Assembly: GCA_937959395.1 (NCBI GenBank)
Contig: CALGLR010000026.1
Coordinates: forward strand, 1-38,331
Direction: 5' to 3'
Origin: an uncultured Flavobacteriaceae bacterium
Lineage (GTDB): Bacteria > Bacteroidota > Bacteroidia > Flavobacteriales > Flavobacteriaceae
Length of the DNA stretch: 38,331 nucleotides
Part shown: piece after piece, positions 30,922 to 38,331 of the stretch
Numbering within the stretch: position 1 is the first letter of the stretch
How the letters are laid out: every line of letters begins with the position of its first letter
The notes under the pieces: model-generated
Told to the model about the DNA's origin: nothing
What the model saw: only the letters and a program-made list of their open reading frames with translations
Databases searched by the model: none
Translations under genes and position numbers: made by a program

Positions 30922-33900
30922 CTATTTTTTGATAAATAGTTTCGTTATTGTTTCTTTTTCGTTTGAGAATTCTATTATATAAACTGCAGTTTCAAGATTA
31001 TTAACATTAATGGATTTATTTTTTAAAGTACCATTAGAGATTTTTTGCCCATATATATTATAAATAACATATTCTAAGTTACTACTTAATGTAGAAACGT
31101 TGAGAACTCCATTACTAACAGGGTTTGGATATAACTTTAAGCTGTTTATTTTACCAGATAAAGAATCTTGATTTGTTTCTGCTATAGCTCTTGCTACTGG
31201 ACTAGTGGTTAAGTTGATATTATCAAAAGCAAAATCGGCTTGCCAAGTGCTTCCAGTAATCCTATTAAAGCGTAATTGTAGACTGTTTCCAAGATAAGCG
31301 TTTAAATCAATACTTTGAGATAACCAGCTGTTTCCTTGGTTACCACTTAATGTCCATATAGTAATCCAACTAATACCATTATTAGTGCTTACTTGTAAAT
31401 CTATAGTTCCAAAATCTGGAGCTCCAAACATATGATAATCGAAATTAAAAGTAGCAGTACTTTCATTTGTTAAATCGAAACAAGGAGAATTTAATAAGGC
31501 TTGTTTATCAGGAAACCCTGTTCCGTTTCCAGAAGCTTCTACATACATGTAAAAACTACCGTCTGTTGCGTTTGAAGGTCCTGTACCATCGGAGGGCGTT
31601 CCATTGTTGTCTCTTGTCCAATCTATATTGTCACCGTTTGATTGTGTCCATAATCCTAAATTAGACTCAAAACTCTCATTATAAGGAAAACTAGTTATAC
31701 CACCAGAACAACTTGGAGTAACATCATCGATAAGGTTAACATCGTCTAAAGCAAAATCGGCTTGCCATGTTCCTCCAGTAACTCTATTAAAACGAAGCTG
31801 AATGCTACCGCCGATATATCCTGATAGATCTATATTTTGGTTTATCCATTGATTTCCTTGATTGGCAAATGTATTCCAAATGCTTGTCCAAGTTACTCCA
31901 TCATCATCACTAACTTCTAAATTAATGGTTCCAAAATCATCAGATCCAAACATGTGGTATTTAAAACTAAAATCTGCTAGTATTGAATCTGATAAATCAA
32001 AACAAGGCGAGTTTAAAATGGCTCTTTTGTTAGGGAAGCCTGTGCCATTACCAGAAGCTTCAACATATATGTAAAAACTTCCATCTACAGCATTTGTAGG
32101 TCCAGTACTTCCAGAAGGCGTCCCATTTGAGTTTATTGTCCAATCGATATCGTCGTCTCCATTATTTGATTGAGTCCAGTTACTTAGACCAGATTCAAAA
32201 CTCTCATTGTATGGGTATGCGGTAATACCTCCATTACATCCATTTCCTACTTCTAATGTCGTTACGTTAATGGTGTTACTATTTGTAGATACATTCCCTG
32301 CAGCATCTCTTGCTATTATAGAAAATGCATAAGTTGTGTTTGCAGTTAAACTTGTGACTTGATAATTGGTAGATAGTACTGTAGCTATGACGTTGCCGTC
32401 TTGAATTACGTCATAATTAAACACGCCAACATCATCTGTAGCGGCTGTCCAAGTTAAATCTGTAGTCGTTTGCATCGTATTAGATGCAGTAAGATTAGTT
32501 GGAGCAGTTGGATTAGTAGTATCTAAAATAATAACCTCTTGATTTTGAGTTGCACTATTTCCATTGGTGTCCTCATATATCCATACAACAGTAGTCGTTG
32601 TAGTAATAGGAAATACGATTGTATTAGTTCCAGTAATAGTACCATCACAATTATCTGTTGCTGTAGGAGCAATTAATAAATCGATTTGATTGTTAGAATT
32701 TATATCACCTAAAGATGTTAAATCTGGAATAGGATCAATGTTATCTTGAATAGTAACTGTTGCTGTACAGGTTTCAGAAACTGAAGCCAAAGTAGCAGTT
32801 AGTGTTACTGTAACAGGTGTTCCAATATTTAAACAATCAAAAGTCGAAACATCAATAGATAGGTCTCCAAAACTTGTACCGTCATTAATGTCGTTTGCAA
32901 TAATAGTAGCATCGCCATTAGCATCTAATTGTACTGTAATATCTTGACAAGAAGCTATTGGAGCATTAGGAGCGAAAGTGGCAGATAAGTTTATTTCATC
33001 TATCGCAATATCACTTTGCCAACTAGATCCAGTGGTTCCAGAAAAACGAAGTTTAATGACTTGGTTATCATAAGCGCTTAAATCAATAACTTGTTGTAAC
33101 CAAGGAGCTCCATTACTTGTTTGTTGTTGTCCAGATATGGTGTTTAATGTAGTCCATGTATTTCCATCGTCGGTGGTAATATCTGTATTTAAATCTCCCA
33201 TACTACCACCAAACATGTGGTAGTAAAAAGAAAAAGAAGCATTTTCATGACCCGTTAAATCAAAACAAGGGCTTGATAAATTTACAGTAGCATTAAACCC
33301 TAAGCCACTAGTAGAAGCTTCAGTGAAAAAATAATTTCCACCGCCATTAAAATCATTAGAAGGCCCTGTATTATTAGAAGGGGTTCCATTTGCGTCTAAT
33401 GTCCAATTACCATCATCTCCTGTCGCTTGAGTCCAGTCTCCAATCCCAGCATTGAAATTTTCGGCATAAGGAAACGTGTTAATTGATGTTCCTGTACAAG
33501 TAATATTGTCTTGAGTCGTGAATTCTGTAGATGCAGTATAATCTGAATTTCCAGAAGGACAAACTGTTCTTACTTGAGTCTCGTAATTAGAAGAGGAGTT
33601 TAAGCTAGAAATCGTGTACGTGTTAGTTGTTAAGTTTGTAATATTTGTCCATGGTGTTGTTCCTACTTCTCTATATCTCAAATCATAGTTAGCAGAAGTT
33701 ACTAAACTCCAGTCTATTTTAGCGCTTTGAGTAGTAATGTTAGACGCTATTACATTTTCAGGAACACTAGTAACACATGGTGTTGCGATATCTATAATTC
33801 TAAATTCATCAAAAGTAAATCCATCAAAAGTAGTAGAATAGCCATCTGCTCTATTGTTTGATTCAGAATCGAAAAGAAATCTAAATTGTACATTATTTTG

Positions 33901-36177
33901 TTCGAATAAGAAACTGTTATTAGAATCATCAATAATAACTTCTTCTAACACCCATTTATTCATAGTGTTGCCTTCGTATAAGGCAGCTCCAGTTGGTTGA
34001 TTATTTCTATCTGCTGTAGATTTGCCTTGGCTAGTATTAGAACTACTTGAACTGTTATAGCTAGTCGTTAGAATAGAAGCTCCTGGCTTTGTATATTTTC
34101 CGCAAAGTGTCACCCAATTAGTGCCATTAGTAGAGCCCTGAAGCTGAACATAATCAAAGTTGCGTTCTAAATCCCATTTTGCATAAAATTGAATAAGTGT
34201 TTTGTTTGAAGATGAAAGATCTACAGGAGTATTTAATGTTAATCGTTTAGATTGATTATTACTATAAGATCCTAAAGGACTATCAGAAATGGCTGAAGAA
34301 CCTGAGTAAGCATCACTTGTTAACCCCCAAGATCCACCAGAAGCAGTCCAATTGGTATTTAATGAGTCAAAATCTGAATAACTTAATAATACAGAAGGGT
34401 TATAAGATTTTACAATATTTGCTTGATATAAAATATAACCATCATCATTACTTAAGGTAATTTGAAATTCTATTTGATCATTTGCTTGTATTGCCGAATC
34501 TAAAGTATAAGAAGCGCTAACTGTTCTTTGTTCTAACTTATTCCATCCAGTTTGAGTAATGGGAGGAGTAATTGAAGTTATATTTGAAGATAGAGGAGTT
34601 ACGTTTAATGTAATGTCTCCTAGAGTTTGTCCTAAATATTCTATTCCAAAATCTAAATTTCCAGAAGTAGAAGTAATGTCGCTAGTATTAAAGTCGTGAA
34701 ATTGAGCAAATTTACCACTGTAATAAGCGTTAACGAAATTCATTCTTACAGCTCGCTTAGCGATAGCAACAATTTGAGTTGGGCTTGGTGAAAAACCACC
34801 TTCACTGCCATCTGGTGCACCATTTTCTGGAGCAAGGGCTAATATGCCTTGGCCAGATCCAGTAGATCCATTAACATCTGCAACACCTCCAAGCATCCAA
34901 TCGCTCATATCTCCATTTGCTATAGTTAATATATCTGGAGCTTCTCCATAAATATATCTGTTATAACGAGTAAGATCATGACAAAACTTGCTATAATCAT
35001 CTTCTCTTCCAGAAGACGGTGCTCCAGGATAACCATTGTAAGCATGTGGAATAAGGTTAGAAGTTGCATGATGGTTTACTGCTGTCTTGAAATTTTTCGT
35101 TGCAGCGAAATCTCTAACAATTTGTGTTTCTGGTTCAGAGAACGGACTTGTGCCTCTGTAGGTTTGATTTGAAGGTGTGCCAGAAGAACCACCATAAATA
35201 GGGTTACTACCCCAGAAATAATCATAATTTCTATTAAGATCTACGCCTCTAGAATTGTTATTTCCTGTATTTGCAGCAGGGTTTAGGTTTTTTCTTTGTA
35301 ACCCACCACCACTAGGTGCTATTTGTTCATTCCATCTTAATCCATCTGGATTTGCAACTGGTATAAAGTACATTTCATGGTTGTCGACTAAATTTTTAAT
35401 GCCTGGATCTGTATCGTAATTTTCTAATACGTACCACATGTAATACATTAAGTTCATTAAACTACTAACTTCTCTTGCATGGGTCATACCAGTAAATAGA
35501 GATTCTGGTTCGTTAGGTTCATCTGTATCAGGATTATCAGAGATTCTAACATAATATATAGTTTCTCCAGACCATGTATCATATTGTCCACCATTGGTAA
35601 AAGAATTTCCATGGGTTACTTGACCTGTTGGAGACGCATCCGTTTTAACCGAAATAAGGTTTGGATATAGACTACGCATTAAATCTAACTGCGCTTCCAT
35701 TTCACTTACGGTTAATCCACCTCCTAAACTTCCTAATTGAAAGTTACTTGGTACAGCCCAATCTATTTCATCGCAACCTTCATATTGAATAAAGTTATCT
35801 ACAATTTCATTACTTGTACTTGAAAGCCTTTGATTAGAATTGCTTTGAGATTTTAACAATTCGAGTTCTTGTTTTGCTTTAGGTAGCTCTCTTTCATTTC
35901 TATCTTTATAATAGGCAATTAAATCATCTATTAATATTGTATAGGAAATATTTTTTAATTCTAGAGCATCCAATTCATCTTCATTTAATTCTAGAATTAA
36001 ATTATTGTTTTTGTAGATAGCGCCGCATGATAAATCAATTCCTGAATCTTTTATTTTTAAAAGGTTTGATTCTGACGAGTTGTTAATAGATATTCTTTTT
36101 GAAATGACCGATGATTGGGCATAAAAAACAAAAGGAATTAGTAATAATGCAAGCAGAGTTTTGGTAGTTTTTTTCAT
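30922..36177 (-). CDS. Giant T9SS-secreted M14 zinc carboxypeptidase with MAM, Fn3 and HYR modules
   Basis: A 1751-residue exported peptidase. A signal peptide (1-20) and prodomain (about 21-130) precede the M14 domain (about 145-490). Zinc ligands are His233 and Glu236 in MTHAREVSS and a histidine in VNHHATS (369/370). DLNRNYDYFWG holds the substrate-binding Asn/Arg (315-316), and PENG holds the catalytic glutamate, Glu451. Then follow a beta-sandwich (500-595), a long jelly-roll (600-795), Fn3 (800-890), MAM (900-1065), an HYR-like pair (1070-1220), Fn3 (1222-1308), two more MAM modules (about 1320-1485, 1490-1655) and a T9SS type A domain (LYPNPVSNGVLNV to LFIKK). It should digest extracellular proteins or peptides. 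The last 260 residues are nearly those of the GH5-like protein. Confidence 0.92.
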   Translation of the reverse strand: MKKTTKTLLALLLIPFVFYAQSSVISKRISINNSSESNLLKIKDSGIDLSCGAIYKNNNLILELNEDELDALELKNISYTILIDDLIAYYKDRNERELPKAKQELELLKSQSNSNQRLSSTSNEIVDNFIQYEGCDEIDWAVPSNFQLGSLGGGLTVSEMEAQLDLMRSLYPNLISVKTDASPTGQVTHGNSFTNGGQYDTWSGETIYYVRISDNPDTDEPNEPESLFTGMTHAREVSSLMNLMYYMWYVLENYDTDPGIKNLVDNHEMYFIPVANPDGLRWNEQIAPSGGGLQRKNLNPAANTGNNNSRGVDLNRNYDYFWGSNPIYGGSSGTPSNQTYRGTSPFSEPETQIVRDFAATKNFKTAVNHHATSNLIPHAYNGYPGAPSSGREDDYSKFCHDLTRYNRYIYGEAPDILTIANGDMSDWMLGGVADVNGSTGSGQGILALAPENGAPDGSEGGFSPSPTQIVAIAKRAVRMNFVNAYYSGKFAQFHDFNTSDITSTSGNLDFGIEYLGQTLGDITLNVTPLSSNITSITPPITQTGWNKLEQRTVSASYTLDSAIQANDQIEFQITLSNDDGYILYQANIVKSYNPSVLLSYSDFDSLNTNWTASGGSWGLTSDAYSGSSAISDSPLGSYSNNQSKRLTLNTPVDLSSSNKTLIQFYAKWDLERNFDYVQLQGSTNGTNWVTLCGKYTKPGASILTTSYNSSSSSNTSQGKSTADRNNQPTGAALYEGNTMNKWVLEEVIIDDSNNSFLFEQNNVQFRFLFDSESNNRADGYSTTFDGFTFDEFRIIDIATPCVTSVPENVIASNITTQSAKIDWSLVTSANYDLRYREVGTTPWTNITNLTTNTYTISSLNSSSNYETQVRTVCPSGNSDYTASTEFTTQDNITCTGTSINTFPYAENFNAGIGDWTQATGDDGNWTLDANGTPSNNTGPSNDFNGGGNYFFTEASTSGLGFNATVNLSSPCFDLTGHENASFSFYYHMFGGSMGDLNTDITTDDGNTWTTLNTISGQQQTSNGAPWLQQVIDLSAYDNQVIKLRFSGTTGSSWQSDIAIDEINLSATFAPNAPIASCQDITVQLDANGDATIIANDINDGTSFGDLSIDVSTFDCLNIGTPVTVTLTATLASVSETCTATVTIQDNIDPIPDLTSLGDINSNNQIDLLIAPTATDNCDGTITGTNTIVFPITTTTTVVWIYEDTNGNSATQNQEVIILDTTNPTAPTNLTASNTMQTTTDLTWTAATDDVGVFNYDVIQDGNVIATVLSTNYQVTSLTANTTYAFSIIARDAAGNVSTNSNTINVTTLEVGNGCNGGITAYPYNESFESGLSNWTQSNNGDDDIDWTINSNGTPSGSTGPTNAVDGSFYIYVEASGNGTGFPNKRAILNSPCFDLSDSILADFSFKYHMFGSDDFGTINLEVSDDDGVTWTSIWNTFANQGNQWINQNIDLSGYIGGSIQLRFNRVTGGTWQADFALDDVNLIDDVTPSCSGGITSFPYNESFESNLGLWTQSNGDNIDWTRDNNGTPSDGTGPSNATDGSFYMYVEASGNGTGFPDKQALLNSPCFDLTNESTATFNFDYHMFGAPDFGTIDLQVSTNNGISWITIWTLSGNQGNSWLSQSIDLNAYLGNSLQLRFNRITGSTWQADFAFDNINLTTSPVARAIAETNQDSLSGKINSLKLYPNPVSNGVLNVSTLSSNLEYVIYNIYGQKISNGTLKNKSINVNNLETAVYIIEFSNEKETITKLFIKK

Positions 36178-36198
36178 GAGATTAGTTTGTATATATTT

Positions 36199-36206
36199 TA
36201 AATATA
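36199..36206 (-). promoter_or_regulatory. Possible -7 box of the M14 gene
   Basis: TATATTTA on the minus strand, one base from TAnnTTTG, 22 bp before the ATG at 36177. No -33 box is evident. Confidence 0.3.
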
Positions 36207-36410
36207 TAGGGTAGGGATAAAAAAATAATTTTAATGTTTTTAAAACTATTAATTTTGCTAAAGTCGTAAAATACGTAGTATCACGTGTTTTTTAATATAT
36301 TTTTTATTAATAGCGAATTAATATTACAAATATAAGGCTTTTTGTTGCGAAATTCACATTATATGCATTACCATTAGTAAGGAATTAAATAATAAAAGCG
36401 CTTTTTATTA

Positions 36411-36441
36411 TTTGTGGGTTTTTTATTTATAAATATCTTTG
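36411..36441 (+). promoter_or_regulatory. Promoter of purM
   Basis: TTTG (36411-36414), 19 bp, TATCTTTG (36434-36441): full consensus match, 17 bp before the ATG. Confidence 0.75.
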
Positions 36442-36458
36442 CAGTCTAATATAGACAC

Positions 36459-37640
36459 ATGAGTTCTGAAATAAGTAAACGTTATAGTCAAAGAGGTGTT
36501 TCTGCTTCTAAAGAAGATGTGCATAATGCAATAAAGAATATAGATAAGGGATTATTTCCTAAAGCATTTTGTAAAATAGTTCCTGATTATTTAACAAATG
36601 ACGAGGAGTATTGTTTAATAATGCATGCAGATGGAGCGGGAACTAAGTCTTCATTGGCCTATATGTACTGGAAAGAAACAGGAGATATTTCTGTTTGGAA
36701 AGGTATTGCACAAGATGCATTAATAATGAATATAGACGATTTACTTTGTGTAGGAGCTACTAATAATATTATGCTTTCTTCTACAATAGGTAGAAATAAG
36801 AATTTAATACCGGGTGAAGTTCTTTCTGCTATAATAAATGGAACAGAAGAATTAATTTCTGAATTAAAGGGCTATGGAGTAACGATTCATTCCACTGGAG
36901 GAGAAACGGCAGATGTTGGAGATTTAGTAAGAACGATTATTGTAGATTCTACAGTAACAGCTAGAATGAAAAGAAAAGATGTTATTGATAATGCAAATAT
37001 AAAAGCAGGAGATGTTATTGTAGGATTAGAATCTTTTGGTCAAGCAACATATGAGAAAGAGTATAATGGAGGGATGGGAAGTAATGGTCTAACTTCAGCT
37101 CGTCATGATGTGTTTAATAATTATTTAACCGATAAATTTCCTGAAAGTTTTGATGCTGCAGTTCCTAAAGATTTAGTGTATTCTGGTAATGTGAAATTAA
37201 CAGATGTAGTTGAGAATTCTGTCCTTAATGCAGGAAAGTTAGTTCTTTCCCCTACACGTACTTATGCGCCTATTATAAAACAAATTTTAAATAAATATAC
37301 TTCTAAAGATATTCATGGAATGGTACATTGTAGTGGTGGAGCACAAACAAAAATTCTTCATTTTATAGAAAATCTACATATTATAAAAGATAATTTATTT
37401 GATGTGCCTCCATTATTTAAATTGATACAAGAGCAGTCTAAAACAGATTGGAAAGAAATGTATCAAGTGTTTAATTGTGGTCACAGAATGGAGTTATATG
37501 TTTCTCAAGAAATAGCTGAAGATATTATTTCTATCTCGAAACAATATAATGTAAATGCAAAGATTGTAGGAAGAGTAGAAGCTTCTAGTTCAAAAAAGCT
37601 GACAATTAAGAGTGAGTTTGGAGATTTTATTTATTCTTAA
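36459..37640 (+). CDS. purM: Phosphoribosylformylglycinamidine cyclo-ligase (AIR synthase), Bacteroidota form
   Basis: A 393-residue purine-synthesis enzyme that closes FGAM to AIR with ATP. It begins with the PurM-type motif RYSQRGVSASKEDV. HADGAGTKSS (56-65) and MNIDDLLCVGA (90-100) are the conserved nucleotide-binding segments, STGGETADVGD is the glycine-rich loop, and GMVHCSGGAQTKIL plus VFNCGHRMELYV mark the C-terminal domain. It is longer than the E. coli enzyme (about 345) and of the divergent AIRS-related type usual in Bacteroidota. It has a full promoter, and is followed by an unrelated membrane-protein gene broken by an IS. Confidence 0.92.
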   Translation: MSSEISKRYSQRGVSASKEDVHNAIKNIDKGLFPKAFCKIVPDYLTNDEEYCLIMHADGAGTKSSLAYMYWKETGDISVWKGIAQDALIMNIDDLLCVGATNNIMLSSTIGRNKNLIPGEVLSAIINGTEELISELKGYGVTIHSTGGETADVGDLVRTIIVDSTVTARMKRKDVIDNANIKAGDVIVGLESFGQATYEKEYNGGMGSNGLTSARHDVFNNYLTDKFPESFDAAVPKDLVYSGNVKLTDVVENSVLNAGKLVLSPTRTYAPIIKQILNKYTSKDIHGMVHCSGGAQTKILHFIENLHIIKDNLFDVPPLFKLIQEQSKTDWKEMYQVFNCGHRMELYVSQEIAEDIISISKQYNVNAKIVGRVEASSSKKLTIKSEFGDFIYS

Positions 37641-37721
37641 AATAAGATCAATTATTTTAAAGCATAAATTAATATTATGACTTCATTTTTATAAAAAAAT
37701 AGTAGTTGTAATATTAATGTC

Positions 37722-37729
37722 TATATTTG
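37722..37729 (+). promoter_or_regulatory. -7 promoter box of the truncated membrane-protein gene
   Basis: TATATTTG fits TAnnTTTG and lies 26 bp before the TTG start at 37756; no matching -33 box at standard spacing. Confidence 0.45.
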
Positions 37730-37755
37730 TGGTTTAATAACTAATATTCAGCCCC

Positions 37756-38211
37756 TTGTCTAAAAGAGTTATAATAATCTTATCTGTTTTATTAATACTA
37801 GTGAATGTGTTTATATTTTATAAATACGCATTAGTACCAAGCAGGTACTGCAGGTTAGGAACTTCTGTAATATATTTAGCATTACTTATTGCTTTTAAAG
37901 GGGCAAAAGAAAAGAAAATATGGGTGTTTTTTATTTTATTAATTATCTCAGATTTTTTCAATGTTTTCTATGAAGTCCCTGTTTCTGCAAAACTAACCAG
38001 TTTTTTTAAAATAGCAGCTTATGTTTTTTTAAGTTTACAAATATTAGATAAGTTAAAATTTTCAAATATTAAAAAGCGTTTTCTCGTAGCATTTGTCTTT
38101 CTTTTAAGTTTAAACTTAGTCATGGCGTTTTATTCTATTTATAAAGTCTCTAATAAAACGAATGATGTAATAGAGCTCATTATGCTGTTAATACAGGGCA
38201 AAAGCATTTAA
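37756..38211 (+). pseudogene. Multi-pass membrane protein gene truncated by an insertion sequence
   Basis: The reading frame starts at TTG 37756, the only start codon after the in-frame stop at 37738, and encodes 146 native residues before the IS tip at 38194. The final five residues, QGKSI, and the stop come from the IS. About five hydrophobic helices are visible (5-27, 34-46, 53-74, 82-98, 107-128), with ISDFFNVFYEVP in the third. The frame is still open at the junction, so a longer protein was lost. The topology could suit a YhhN/lysoplasmalogenase-like protein, but no motif confirms it. Loss of function depends on whether the rest exists beyond the IS. Confidence 0.75.
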
Positions 38212-38331
38212 AAAAGTAATATTTTATTTCTGTATTCTCTACTAAGTAAGGCTTTCAGCCTTTTGTTGTTTTTACTTTTTTTGACAGATTTATCGTTATT
38301 AATAAGAGTTAGAGCCGTTTTGATTATAATA
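38194..38331. mobile_element. End of an insertion sequence, right copy (partial)
   Basis: Exact reverse complement of 4-141. The tip CAGGGCAAAAGC is joined directly to codon 146 of the membrane-protein gene. On the minus strand it carries the same putative transposase tail (stop at 38208-38210), pointing into the window. The target duplication cannot be seen because the other side of the element is outside the window. Confidence 0.8.

Overview
This is AT-rich chromosomal DNA from a Bacteroidota species, most probably a marine Flavobacteriaceae. Evidence seen in the sequence: promoters of the Bacteroidota form (TTTG, about 19 bp, TAnnTTTG), three secreted proteins with type IX secretion (T9SS) C-terminal sorting domains, the synteny folP / DUF1599 / DoxX-like / DppB-like / tlpA / tpiA / prmA / clpS, side-by-side type II and type III glutamine synthetases, and several short inverted-repeat elements. 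Genus cannot be fixed from the sequence alone.

Layout. 1-141 and 38194-38331 are the same 138-bp sequence in opposite orientation: the end of one insertion sequence (IS), carrying the 3' end of a putative transposase. The window is therefore bounded by two inverted copies of one IS; the right copy interrupts a membrane-protein gene. 186-2515 is a nitrosative-stress module: a Crp/Fnr-type regulator divergent from an HPP membrane protein and a flavohemoglobin NO dioxygenase that overlap. 2617-4265 (minus) holds folP and a CdaA-type diadenylate cyclase. 4532-8830 is a plus-strand housekeeping run (DUF1599, DoxX-like BT_3928 protein, peptide ABC permease, TlpA lipoprotein, tpiA), followed by prmA, a HEIGH-motif metalloprotease lipoprotein, clpS and a minus-strand tRNA-Arg(ACG). 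12454-15442 holds a T9SS-secreted endonuclease I and a Ca2+/Na+ antiporter. 15671-19065 holds divergent GSII and GSIII.

The most distinctive region is 19242-25865, a curli (type VIII secretion, functional amyloid) operon: a 496-residue CsgA-like repeat protein, a CsgB-like minor subunit, CsgE, CsgF, CsgG and a beta-propeller lipoprotein. It departs from the enterobacterial layout in several ways. CsgE carries an N-terminal domain resembling the anti-amyloid chaperone CsgH. CsgG has a C-terminal extension of about 230 residues that looks like a small outer-membrane barrel plus a basic tail. The major subunit ends in an acidic tail with three cysteines. A strong hairpin separates the two subunit genes.

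25905-36177 (minus) encodes secreted surface proteins: a C1q-like adhesin, a GH5-like glycosidase and a very large M14 carboxypeptidase. The last two share MAM modules, a T9SS domain and even the terminator, and the glycosidase has about 15 copies of a tetranucleotide repeat in its leader, a candidate phase-variation switch. purM and the IS-broken membrane-protein gene close the window. Three families of MITE-like inverted-repeat elements lie in the intergenic spaces at 4297-4456 and 15501-15659 (same family, opposite orientation), 8909-9114, and 30610-30737.
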